From: Lewinella sp. IMCC34183
GTDB lineage: Bacteria; Bacteroidota; Bacteroidia; Chitinophagales; Saprospiraceae
Length of the DNA stretch: 64,000 nucleotides
Reading direction: 5' to 3'
Assembly (NCBI RefSeq): GCF_003390915.1
Contig: NZ_QMEM01000004.1
Location: 1-64,000 of the forward strand
Below, in pieces: positions 12,601-17,245 of this stretch. The translations under genes and the position numbers were made by a program. Below the pieces are notes generated by a model. It searched no databases. It was not told the DNA's origin and worked only from the letters and a program-made list of their open reading frames with translations. Every line of letters starts with the position of its first letter. The first letter of the stretch is position 1.

Positions 12601-15184
12601 CCTCGTTGGGGTTGATCCGGAAGAGAAAGTCACGCTGGGTGTTGTTGGCGAACGTAGCCGGAACGATCGGAAATTTCGGATCGCTGTGGTCGTAGTAGGT
12701 GCCGTTGGGGCGACGAGTTCCGTCGACCGACGCGGGGGTATTGCTGCCGCCGGCCGTACCGTTAGTGGGCACGTAAAGCTGTCCGTTGGGGTGCCAAGCC
12801 AAGTCATACGCGTTTCGGACGCCCGTGGCGAAGAGCGTGAGGGGGGCGTTGACGTAGTACGGGTTGTACGTACCGTCGTTTGGCAGGGCTTCACCGTTCT
12901 CGATGAAGGTGCCCTGTCCCGAGCCCAGGGTGGGCGAGTTGACGTCCACGTTATTGATGGCATCCTGGTCCATCGTGGTCTTGGCATTCAGCGGCCACTT
13001 GTTTGGCGGCAGGAGGTCTAGGTCGAGGCGAAGGGTAGCACCGCTGAGCAGCCGCTCCTCGCGGTTACCCCAGTACTTGTCGGGTGCGCCGCCGGCACTG
13101 TTGGAGCCCACGTTGAAGTAGAGAACGACCGGTTCGTTCTCGTTGAAAGCGATACCGTTCGTGAGGTGGTCACGCCGCGACCGGGGGAGGTTAGTTACTA
13201 CCAACCGCTCGGTGCCCAGGTCGGGACCGCTGAGTTCGCTGATCTTGCCGTCCCATGCTTTACCGCCACTAAGCACCCCTTCGGAGTGACTGATGAAGAC
13301 GCGCACGGGATCGCCGGCGTTGATGTTGGGCGGAATGGCCATGCCGATGGCGGCACGGGGGCCGTACTTATCTTCCAGGGTGGTGATCACCTGCCGATCC
13401 ACGAGCGTACCGTCCGACTCGATCCGCCAACGGTCGACGGTTCCGGACAGGCGCAATCCGTACAGGTTGCGGTCAGGGCCCACCACCAGGGAGGAGTACT
13501 TATTGCCGGTGACCACGTTGCCTACTTTGGTAAAGGAGACGCCGTCCAGCGCGGTAGCGCCGGCACCGCCGCCCGCGGCGGTGGTGAATGTTGCGGTATA
13601 CGGTTCGAAAGCTACGCCGGTGAGGTCGCGTACACCGTCGATCTCAAAGCGGTAGGTCGTATTGGGTTCCAGGCTCGTAGCCGGAGTTACGTTGATGCCG
13701 TCGCCGCCGCCCGTACCGTTGGCGGTAGAGGTCACGTAGCGGTTAAAGGTCACGTTGAAGAGGCGGACCGTCTCGTTATTGATCGTACTGTTATCCACCC
13801 CGTAGATTCCGTCCTGCTCGTTCGGCACGTACAGGTTGTTGGCGGAGATCGAGGTGGTCAGCGTGACTCCGGTAGCCCCGTCGGAGGGGACGCTGCTAAT
13901 GACCCGGGGAGTGGTGCTGGCCGGAAGGACCTCCAGCCACACCAGCATCTCGGCACTCTGGTATCCGTCAGCCATCGCGATGAGCGTGGTGCTGTAGGTA
14001 CCCTCGGGCAGGTTGGGCTTGGTATAGAGGAAAAGCTCGCCCGGCTTGACGTCGGAAGGGGCGGGCAGCACCAGCCAGTCGCTGGAGGCGGGATCGTCGG
14101 ACAAGGTAATGTTCGGGGTCTTGCTGTCGTTGACCAGGAGGCGAACGTCAATGGCCTCGGGCGCGTCTCCGGCGTACTGCTGTAGTTCTACGTTGTCGGG
14201 CGACAGGATCAGCGACGGGGTGAAGGCCGGAACATCGATGCCAAAGTTGTCAAACGAGAAAACCACCGACTCCCCGCGGGGGGCCAGGCGGTGAGTAGCG
14301 AAAATGCCGCCGAAGCTCAGGTTAGGCGTATCGCCGTTGGCGTCGTGGTCGAGGCCGATCCCGAAGCTCTTGGGCAGCGGGAGAGAATTCTGGGTACTGG
14401 TACCGACCTGCAGTTCCCTGGCCCCGTCGACGGAATAGTATCCGCTTACGGTACCGAAGACCGGATCGACCCGCAGCCGCAGGCTGATGGTGCCGGCGCT
14501 GCTCTCGAAAGCGCTCGACCGAATGGTATTGATGACCACTTTGGAAGGATCGGTAGCGTTAGTACGCTCGACGAGCAACTGGACGGCCTGCACCCGTTCG
14601 GAAACCTTGACGAGGGACAGTTCGACGTAGTTGTTTTCGTCGAGACCGTACCATACCCCACCCTGCTGGTTGCCGGAAGTGGGGCTGGAACTGAAATCGG
14701 GCTGAGCGAGGTCGACGGAGAGGTCGAATACGCTACCGGGTGCCTGAAAGCCTACGCCCAGGGCGTTGACCTGCGTGTTGTTGTCGCTACTGGCGGGTGG
14801 CTGCTCGTACCGGATGCCGCGGGTGGTGGTGATATTCAGCCGGCCGTTGGTGAGGTTGAGGAGCTGCGGCTCGTAACCGGGTACCGAAGGAAAGGCGGAG
14901 ATTACGGGAAACTGGGTTATCGAAGGCGCGTCGACCATCGTGAATCCAGTTCCGGCATCGTTGACATCTTTCAGTCCCCCGTCATTACCTCCGAAGCCGA
15001 GTGAGAAAGGAAGCGATACTTCCACCTCATCACAGGGCAGGGTACTAATCGGAGAACAGTCAACCAAGGCAGCAGCAGACGGCTCCGTGGTTCCCGGCTT
15101 ATTCGTGGGGGCACCGGTAGCGGAAACCCACAAAGAGAAAAACAGGGAGAAAGTGGTGAAGGCGATCCGTAAAGTGTTGTTCAT
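1..15184 (-). CDS. Giant secreted multidomain adhesin-like protein, C-terminus beyond window
   Basis: One reading frame stays open from the ATG at 15184 to the left edge (at least 5061 residues). The start is followed by an export signal (MNNTLRIAFTTFSLFFSLWV). Approximate residues: 75-320 concanavalin-like; 330-545 Ig-like, including an SbsA-type Ig; 547-990 propeller resembling sorbosone/glucose dehydrogenases; 1007-1110, 1316-1420 and 2002-2120 choice-of-anchor/ASPM-like Ig; 1113-1310, 1426-1617 and 2128-2333 an unnamed repeated module; 1717-1895 malectin-like (begins RINFQDDTFDPPAGYVADIG); 2336-2430 cadherin-like; 2432-2674 Ig-like. From 2674 on come five cassettes of thrombospondin type 3 repeats, a carbohydrate-binding-like module and PKD domains. 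Such architectures are typical of surface or secreted adhesins and polysaccharide-binding proteins of Bacteroidota, usually T9SS clients; any sorting domain would lie off-window. The frame is the same at both ends, and I read it through in segments without finding a stop. Binding of the neighbouring exopolysaccharide is a guess. Confidence 0.9.
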   Translation of the reverse strand, partial: MNNTLRIAFTTFSLFFSLWVSATGAPTNKPGTTEPSAAALVDCSPISTLPCDEVEVSLPFSLGFGGNDGGLKDVNDAGTGFTMVDAPSITQFPVISAFPSVPGYEPQLLNLTNGRLNITTTRGIRYEQPPASSDNNTQVNALGVGFQAPGSVFDLSVDLAQPDFSSSPTSGNQQGGVWYGLDENNYVELSLVKVSERVQAVQLLVERTNATDPSKVVINTIRSSAFESSAGTISLRLRVDPVFGTVSGYYSVDGARELQVGTSTQNSLPLPKSFGIGLDHDANGDTPNLSFGGIFATHRLAPRGESVVFSFDNFGIDVPAFTPSLILSPDNVELQQYAGDAPEAIDVRLLVNDSKTPNITLSDDPASSDWLVLPAPSDVKPGELFLYTKPNLPEGTYSTTLIAMADGYQSAEMLVWLEVLPASTTPRVISSVPSDGATGVTLTTSISANNLYVPNEQDGIYGVDNSTINNETVRLFNVTFNRYVTSTANGTGGGDGINVTPATSLEPNTTYRFEIDGVRDLTGVAFEPYTATFTTAAGGGAGATALDGVSFTKVGNVVTGNKYSSLVVGPDRNLYGLRLSGTVDRWRIESDGTLVDRQVITTLEDKYGPRAAIGMAIPPNINAGDPVRVFISHSEGVLSGGKAWDGKISELSGPDLGTERLVVTNLPRSRRDHLTNGIAFNENEPVVLYFNVGSNSAGGAPDKYWGNREERLLSGATLRLDLDLLPPNKWPLNAKTTMDQDAINNVDVNSPTLGSGQGTFIENGEALPNDGTYNPYYVNAPLTLFATGVRNAYDLAWHPNGQLYVPTNGTAGGSNTPASVDGTRRPNGTYYDHSDPKFPIVPATFANNTQRDFLFRINPNEEPLPFFGHPNPTRGEFVLNRGPVDVDGYPNYVVPDPNYRGLAYNFDYNKSPNGVTVYRNGAQGGKMQGVILVCRYSGGSDIIALVPNGPNGDILTSKIGIPGLTQFQDPLDIIEDELTGNLYVSDYGTSSIVLVKPSENSRPQPNITVDPLAVVTDDVADGVAGKSIPISVFNTGNAALIKPSVRLTGPDANQFSINLSTVPKEVLDANRSFTFSLLFNPTSPGNKSATLEISGENAVVSAEIPLNGLGKKGTGGSNEPSLQEIVDAYGYPINVGDTDPTTNPIELAGGSTDYNKLIGEEVAIQYFQKAVDSPIDIEVLGVFGPEADDPITGFGWYESGVVASASELFTIRNTKKGNGQTLDPDINGVLQFNPGEKVFGFYSRWPYFDDRYLYSEDVLNQFENAIPHHVRVFEVPGEDNTYIVAFEEHFNGFDYQDLVVLVRNVEPADLVLAPQITATPPELLFEAMEKTDGPQSDVDVLTITNTGNATLTITDVTLSGALAGNFSFVGPRQISLAPASSQQYRITFDPPNNAGNLGYQPVTMTFGTNTDQGDYTVGLYGLKVRGYGGGNEPPLQDVVKTLGFDINVGWNTVAGPTDIGPYGEEVLEPLFQSAGPGGVTITAVARYSPQERLPFGWYQVDGNGLTVHNQVGILKDGESESQMLYPPRESGDRTTTFTPRGAFGLYVYSNSFNRYNYTEDSKNDPADGLTHRARVYPVRDRQGNPVQNSYLVGFEDAANGDYQDYLFLITNAQPYVAPEPALAFEPAQVQVNAVTGSLSTRYPVDLTSNTPIADNAVTLEANQPWIILPASYVFGETIDVVVDASQLDFGVYSGTVTAKANGYITATLEVRATVRNRDVAGTVRINFQDDTFDPPAGYVADIGAPYGKRANGLTYGWINPVDKTPADNTEAARGIERGITPTSSDQDKLLRSFNQLDIPGRGAPHDWEIALPNGLYRVELAAGDPSNFTSQHTLRAEGVSVIEDFVPSSASTFRVGIDTVRVNDGKLTIDDFGAPIDGNSKIMYLDVIPVDSTGFQPLLEADIVGNQNKAGDYYGRVTVTLNAADRSGSGGLSDIYYTLNGGAPVLYTAPFEVSIPAGKTAQPNQLLATVTDGRGNEARINESFTLIQSTGALIRLENMTAVQGTDIGIPADDWFTFNRLKRNTNFQGTLVVPRTEHTMRIHNDGSSPLIITELTTTDTSRYIVADTIVPQDGIVIAAGGHLDVVLRFINRDEVYRELLTEKLVIVSNADNALSTGATLTGIYMPGAEGSNEPSAQEIIESFGFKTEMGRDANGKIITKPDSYVPTDEQIESGLEGDMILSDWFVQADPTEDVVMLQLAAFHSRGANKSLVFVEGGTTPRLSMDHAPSWFQSVLPWNRNDLPRLTGVRTPTIDKRFYLEVTGYSSQGGDFKGENADQQLGVRMYKVIDRDGNVVPNRYIVLQDNILYGCSISAGNCDFQDNVLMLINVRPENKPSATAIANVSLDVLETKTHDVSPFFDKGYSGNRLTYQATLESGQPLPNWVRLDSTTGIFTLVPGVPQANQTLRVRVTGTDYNLLTASSTFTISVRSTTITCTVDANVGGVEKALNCNTGTVRLSGMVSEGGYRWTGPNNFTSTEQNPVVSVAGTYTLRSSANNCPVESTVEVGARPTAASLTVNVPFTSLTCSVEEIELSALSTDTKATYRWYNASNVDVGTTTSLTVTKAGTYRVEASSGNGCVVSRTVQIKQDFSAPSAGVDGSITVCGSGESFSLYNRLSAFGGSPQAGGTWTYNGTVVSDQFDPATFDAGDYIYTVGGRNGCGYDASRLTVSITTPQLYFADIDRDGYGDPNAPLYSCVVPPGYVTNAADNCPTVNSSSLADADGDGLGDACDPDDDNDGVPDIDDCQPFNSRIGLATEYFADFDGDGFGDPNNSFKTCALAPENYVSNNFDNCPTVFNPDQVDSDGDGLGDSCDESAAGSSVFWLEAECAEVGDNWSRIRSDSVSGGVYLVTNEEARRDPPADEAANLITFYLEGVQAGNYTIAGRVFAPAADGDSFWVRINGGPWFRWWRAFPQGYWGWASWLDEGIPLPNGDVRIDVTFREAGARFDKLFLTLDSRIPTGFGEEAFNCSPNLNQAPLAVADLQPKYGIAPLDVTLDGSGSTDSDGTIENYLWSWGGVRDTSGVAPTVTFGEGNYSVTLTVTDDKGTTGKAIRPLQVLNPDDDTDGDGVLNADDVCPLVSNPEQSLLTFYADEDNDGFGDPDVYVENCEAPPGYVSNSLDNCPTITSTDLTDTDGDGIGDLCDDDDDGDGFPDDQDCDPLNPRVGEFTIYYADIDGDGFGDPNMSITDCSQPEGYVLDNTDNCPDVYNPDQMDSDGDGIGNTCDPSVVGTSTFWLEAECAEVGANWTVASDANASRGAYAVFPNGNSFNEAPEDIPANYVRFRVAGAQPGTYHIFARVLASDGSNDSFWYRVNGGEWVRWTQGIAPDRNFQWRELVESPYAFAEGPATIDISYREDGTYLDKLYLSKSDTFPSGTGPQATNCGDVVNQKPVAVATASPESGNGPLAVLFDGSGSTDADGTIISYDWKWANGSAVGVNPSVTFPDGTYNVTLTVTDEDGGKGTDVVTINAIRDETDTDGDGIRDVEDNCPLVPNADQSQNTYYADFDGDGYGDPAATILACTPPEGYVDNALDNCPTRKSFDLTDTDGDGLGDACDPDDDNDGVLDGQDCYPLDSTRSVGPTFYADRDGDGFGDPNEFVSACIQPSGFVLNNTDNCPTIPNPDQSDVDNDGVGDVCDSSTPGINVFWLEAECAQVGSLWKVVADTAASGGSYVVTEGNGSRTAPEDDANNRVRFVMDRVRAGRYYIFARIKAPSSSDDSFWFRVNNGKWQEWNVGITVGNQYNWNELINNPFELREGYNTVDFSFREDGTQLDRLHIDYEGDIPVGVGGPATNCGNTTPQNAPPVAVAQADVTQGPAPLTVNLDGGASTDSDGTIASYRWNWGAGSASGVAPTVTFTDPGTYTVTLTVTDDDGARDTDEVTITVEQAGNALPVAVATADTLSGNAPLDVNFFANSSYDTDGTIVSYAWDWGSGNATGASASATFAAGTYFVTLTVTDDLGGTGTDVLTVQAFEVGVDTDGDGIPDAEDNCPTVSNPDQTLTTFYADRDGDQLGDPDDTIEACELPEGYVTNADDACPTVASTDTTDTDGDGTPDACDDDQDGDGIPNADDCDPLNDAIGAKITYYADEDGDGFGDINKPLLACAQPDGYVLNNTDNCPDVANPDQVDSDLDGVGDSCETVDPVGTTSFTLEAECAQVGGNWKILDESEASTGKSVAYYGTRSSKTAPADLPENYIRFIFDDARAGAFHLFARVKADDASDDSFWVRVNQGEWVLWNGYPTYGRYFWDVVDGNPITLTAGRNTIDFAYREADAKLDKIHVDMDPSLPTGLGDTDTNCGSSPVNVLPIADGKGSQTSGFAPLTITLDGSFSSDPDGTIVSYDWAWEGGSASGVIVDAEFPDPGSYSIVLTVTDDKGGTDTDVVSLTVIAPANVAPTAVAAADPLQGEAPLTVQLDGSGSTDSDGQIASYGWTYAGGAISTDANASVELTTPGSYAIVLTVTDDDGATAADTVTVNVYAPNVDTDGDGTPDAEDTCPLIANPDQSTTTYYADADGDGLGDPNDTIEACEAPDGYVSNADDCDPTDPNAGVVRTYYADADGDGFGDPNDFVTTCGQPVGYVLDNTDNCPDVANPDQADGDNDGVGDACDSDVVGISSFTFEAECAQVGARWSTTSSANASGGKYVVYDGTSSNKVAPADEAANYVRFQVTNASAGQYYLYARVHGRDAGRDSYWVRVNGGEWVRWNGFKIYNQFLWREVAGNPVTLTAGSNTIDFAYRENGTFLDKIHLDQEAGMPTGMGEQDLQCGSAPQNSAPLAVATATPQSGVAPLTVQLTGNQSSDKDGTIAAYSWSYSGGTIAARDAELTFTEPGVYSMVLTVTDDKGATATSSVNITVTEPVVANVAPTALAAVTPISGTAPLTVTMDATGSTDTDGSITAYLWSYPGGTSTIATDEVTFTEPGAYDVVLTVTDDDGATGTETVTVTVAEPANVAPTAVALVTPTSGVAPLKVSLDATGSTDTDGSITAYLWSYPGGTSTIATDEVTFTEPGAYDVVLTVTDDDGAAGTETVTVTVAEPANVAPTAVALVTPTSGVAPLKVSLDATGSTD
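890..7165 (-). repeat. Five TSP3 / carbohydrate-binding-like / PKD cassettes
   Basis: Five cassettes in protein order (right to left). Thrombospondin type 3 blocks lie at about 7165-6745, 6015-5500, 4785-4275, 3270-2765 and 1760-1365. They are rich in DxDxDG calcium loops and the words YYADxDGDGFGDPN and DNCPD. Each is followed by a module of about 155 residues opening with EAECAxVG and containing SFWVRVNGGEW-like and FREDGTxLDKL-like words, at about 6745-6290, 5500-5035, 4275-3800, 2765-2300 and 1365-895. PKD domains follow: one, one, two, two and at least four. The EAECA module resembles CBM6/CBM35 or malectin-type sandwiches in its words, but I cannot assign a family with certainty. Confidence 0.88.
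8186..8802 (-). repeat. Unnamed module, copy 3 of 3, in the giant protein
   Basis: This segment of about 205 residues opens with GSNEPSAQEIIESFGF and ends with DFQDNVLMLINVRPE. It shares an ordered set of words with 11255-11848 (GGSNEPSLQEIVDAYGY to FDYQDLVVLVRNVEP) and 10335-10908 (GGNEPPLQDVVKTLGFDINVG to GDYQDYLFLITNAQP). Each copy follows a choice-of-anchor Ig domain. All three have a central R(V/M)(Y/F) strand, and copies 2 and 3 share an RDxxGNxVxNxY word. The family is unrecognised. A calcium- or ligand-binding beta-sandwich is one possibility, without direct support. Confidence 0.7.
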
Positions 15185-15430
15185 CAGTGTCAGTTTATCG
15201 GCACCGTTCAGCCGGGACAGCGTGGCTGGAACGGTTTTCGCGGGCGGTGCCCACGGGTTACCGAAAAGTGTGTTGTTCAAAAACTCATTCAAAACCGGTC
15301 GTCCGTGTCAATAAACGATTCGGCACTTCTGGGGTGAGCTGCACCGGCCGAAACCATGCAACTCTAAAAATAAGAGGTACGTAATAAGGCGATCAAAGGG
15401 TTTCGCCCGTTATGTCGGGGGTGCGGGTAA

Positions 15431-15443
15431 CTCAATAATTGAG
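15431..15443. promoter_or_regulatory. Operator-like palindrome CTCAAT-A-ATTGAG
   Basis: This is a perfect 6+6 inverted repeat around a single central base, just downstream of the candidate start site of the giant protein gene. Its position would suit repressor binding or a short hairpin at the start of the leader. No regulator gene lies next to it. Confidence 0.35.
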
Positions 15444-15471
15444 CCGTTACACGTTGGTTACTAAGCGCCGA

Positions 15472-15501
15472 CAAAGGTAACTTCTGACAGTTACCAGCCA
15501 A
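15472..15501 (-). promoter_or_regulatory. Candidate Bacteroidota promoter for the giant protein gene
   Basis: On the minus strand TTG (15501-15499) is followed after 19 nt by TACCTTTG (15479-15472). This matches the Bacteroidota TTTG / TAnnTTTG pattern with normal spacing. Transcription would start near 15465, leaving a 5' leader of about 280 nt before the ATG at 15184. A 13-bp palindrome lies about 25 nt into that leader. Confidence 0.55.
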
Positions 15502-16112
15502 CAGTTTGTGTGATCATCGTGCACAGCGGCCGACAAATGCATTCATTTGCCGCCCTGGGTTTGAGGTGGAAGCTGGGTGGCCCAAAAGAGCCAACTAAGG
15601 AAGGACGGTATGAGAGAACCGTCAGATTTGGGTGGTCATGTACTAGCTAAATGAGCTCAGCGAGGCCAAAGTTACTGTCTGAGCGGAATTTTTTTGGAAC
15701 TTTAACGCGAGCTAATTTGGTGCTCACTTAATTGTGGATTTCAAACTCACCTGAGGTGGGCTATGTGCTTTTATTCACTACTGGACCGGATTTCACCCTG
15801 CACCTGCCCCCGGGCCGCCGCCGTCGCCCGCGTTTTTTCGTTCCCGCCGCGCTTCCGGTTGCAGTTTCCTTCGCAGCCCCTTACTTTTGCAACTTATTAG
15901 TTTCGCCCGTAGGTCTCTCCACGTACTGGCGGGTCGATCATGGAACCGGAATTTAGAATTCCACGTGCTAGTAGCCACCTCTATGATGCCACTCACCAGC
16001 TATCGTCCACCCATGATCTTTCACCCATTACCAATTTTACCGAACCGTTCATACAAGAGTTCCGGGCTTTCGCGTTGTACCCGGGAGCAAGGTTCATTTT
16101 ATGTGTAACTCC

Positions 16113-16141
16113 TTGCCGTCCATCGCACTTAACTAACTTTG
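16113..16141 (+). promoter_or_regulatory. Candidate promoter for the exopolysaccharide cluster
   Basis: TTG (16113-16115), an 18-nt spacer, then TAACTTTG (16134-16141) fit the Bacteroidota promoter pattern. The leader to the first gene at 16421 would be about 270 nt and would include the hairpin at 16239-16272. A weaker TATCTTTA at 16395-16402, close to the gene, is an alternative. Confidence 0.5.
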
Positions 16142-16238
16142 TCGGTAACTGCACACATTCCGCACCAGAGCTTGCCCCACCGGCCGTATACGGCTGGGCA
16201 GCCGCCCACCATTCACCTTACCCAAAACGATTATCCCC

Positions 16239-16272
16239 CCGTCCGAACGCGCAAATCAGCGCCTGCGGACGG
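16239..16272 (+). promoter_or_regulatory. Nested hairpin in the exopolysaccharide leader
   Basis: The outer stem CCGTCCG (16239-16245) pairs with CGGACGG (16266-16272). Inside it GCGC (16249-16252) pairs with GCGC (16259-16262) around a six-base loop. No T tract follows, so it is not a simple terminator. It may be a structured 5' leader element; it matches no riboswitch class I know. Confidence 0.35.
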
Positions 16273-16420
16273 TACATAACCCCACCGCTGGAGCCCATCC
16301 AGCACGGAGCAACAATGCAAGTTTGCCCCAACATAACGATATAACCTGCTGTGTGTTGCTCCGACGCATAGACGCCGAAGGCGTGCGAAACCGCCTATCT
16401 TTAACTTCCCGACCGACCGT

Positions 16421-17218
16421 ATGATGCGCCTATCCCTTTTCAGGTACCTTGTTTTTTTCTGTCTCCTGACGGCTGCTTCCGGATGTGTTTCCTACCAGGA
16501 GCTGGTCAACTTTCGGGACGTCCCCGACCAGTCCGGTGCCACCGAAGAAATTGAAAACGCCCTCGACCTGCGCATTCAGCCGAAAGACCTGCTGCGCGTC
16601 GATGTCGGCAGCGTGGACCCGGAGGCGGCCCTTCCTTTCAACCAGGGTGCCGAAGGCGGCAATACTTCCCAGGCCAGCCCACAGAACATCCAGCTTTTCC
16701 AGGGGTACCTGGTCGACGACGACGGCTACATCGATATTCCCCTTCTGGGCCGGGTCGAAGCCGCCGGGCAAACACTGGAGTCTCTTCAGTTCCTGATCCG
16801 GGGCAAGCTGAAGACCTACCTCAAAAACCCGGTCGTGAACGTCCGGTACCTGAACTTCAAGGTGACCATCCTCGGTGAGGTCAACGTACCCGGAGTGGTC
16901 TACCTTTCCAACTCCCGCGTCACCCTCCTGGAGGCGTTGGGCATGGCCGGCGACCTGACCGACTACGCCAACCGGGCGTCGGTGCTTATTATCCGGGAGC
17001 AGGACGGCGTGCGCACCAAAGAGCGCATTAACCTGCAAACCGACGAAATTTTCAACTCCGAATACTACTATCTCCGGCAGAATGACGCTATATACGTCGA
17101 GCCCATCAAGGCGAGAACGGCCACGGTTTCCGATCCGGCCCAGCGCCTGCTCTCGTACCTGGCGCCAATACTCTCCGTTGTGACCCTGGGGATCACCCTG
17201 GCTACCCGCGGCAACTAG
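16421..17218 (+). CDS. Wza-like polysaccharide export outer-membrane lipoprotein
   Basis: This 265-residue protein has a lipoprotein signal ending in LLTAASGC, so the mature protein would start at about Cys22. The middle region reads as a polysaccharide export (Poly_export) domain from about residue 50 (LRIQPKDLLRVDVGSVDP) followed by an SLBB-type domain (KVTILGEVNVPGVVYL). A hydrophobic C-terminal segment (LLSYLAPILSVVTLGITLA) could be the membrane-crossing helix. In the family such proteins form the outer-membrane channel for capsule or exopolysaccharide. The gene opens the cluster and is followed 27 nt later by the Wzc-like kinase, its usual partner. It could start at either of two adjacent ATG codons. 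Confidence 0.9.
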   Translation: MMRLSLFRYLVFFCLLTAASGCVSYQELVNFRDVPDQSGATEEIENALDLRIQPKDLLRVDVGSVDPEAALPFNQGAEGGNTSQASPQNIQLFQGYLVDDDGYIDIPLLGRVEAAGQTLESLQFLIRGKLKTYLKNPVVNVRYLNFKVTILGEVNVPGVVYLSNSRVTLLEALGMAGDLTDYANRASVLIIREQDGVRTKERINLQTDEIFNSEYYYLRQNDAIYVEPIKARTATVSDPAQRLLSYLAPILSVVTLGITLATRGN

Positions 17219-17245
17219 CCCTGAATCCCCCCCTACCAGCACGTT

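Larger units (their letters stand above)
15185..16420. other. Divergent intergenic control region (1.2 kb)
   Basis: No convincing gene is present. The open frames here (for example 15732-15956 and 15940-16344) lack homology-like words, and their composition does not match neighbouring genes. The region holds the outward promoter for the giant protein gene (15472-15501), the rightward promoter for the exopolysaccharide cluster (16113-16141), a hairpin GACGGT-8 nt-ACCGTC at 15604-15623, a second minus-strand TAACTTTG at 15674-15667, and a nested hairpin at 16239-16272. I see no tRNA or known riboswitch. Confidence 0.6.

Noticed and set aside
15604-15623. Group II intron or insertion-sequence remnant
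   Set aside because: Only a short hairpin is visible; no reverse transcriptase, transposase, terminal repeats or domain V could be found.
15732-16344. Small open frames in the divergent control region
   Set aside because: No recognisable domain, poor codon pattern, and they would overlap the predicted exopolysaccharide promoter and leader.
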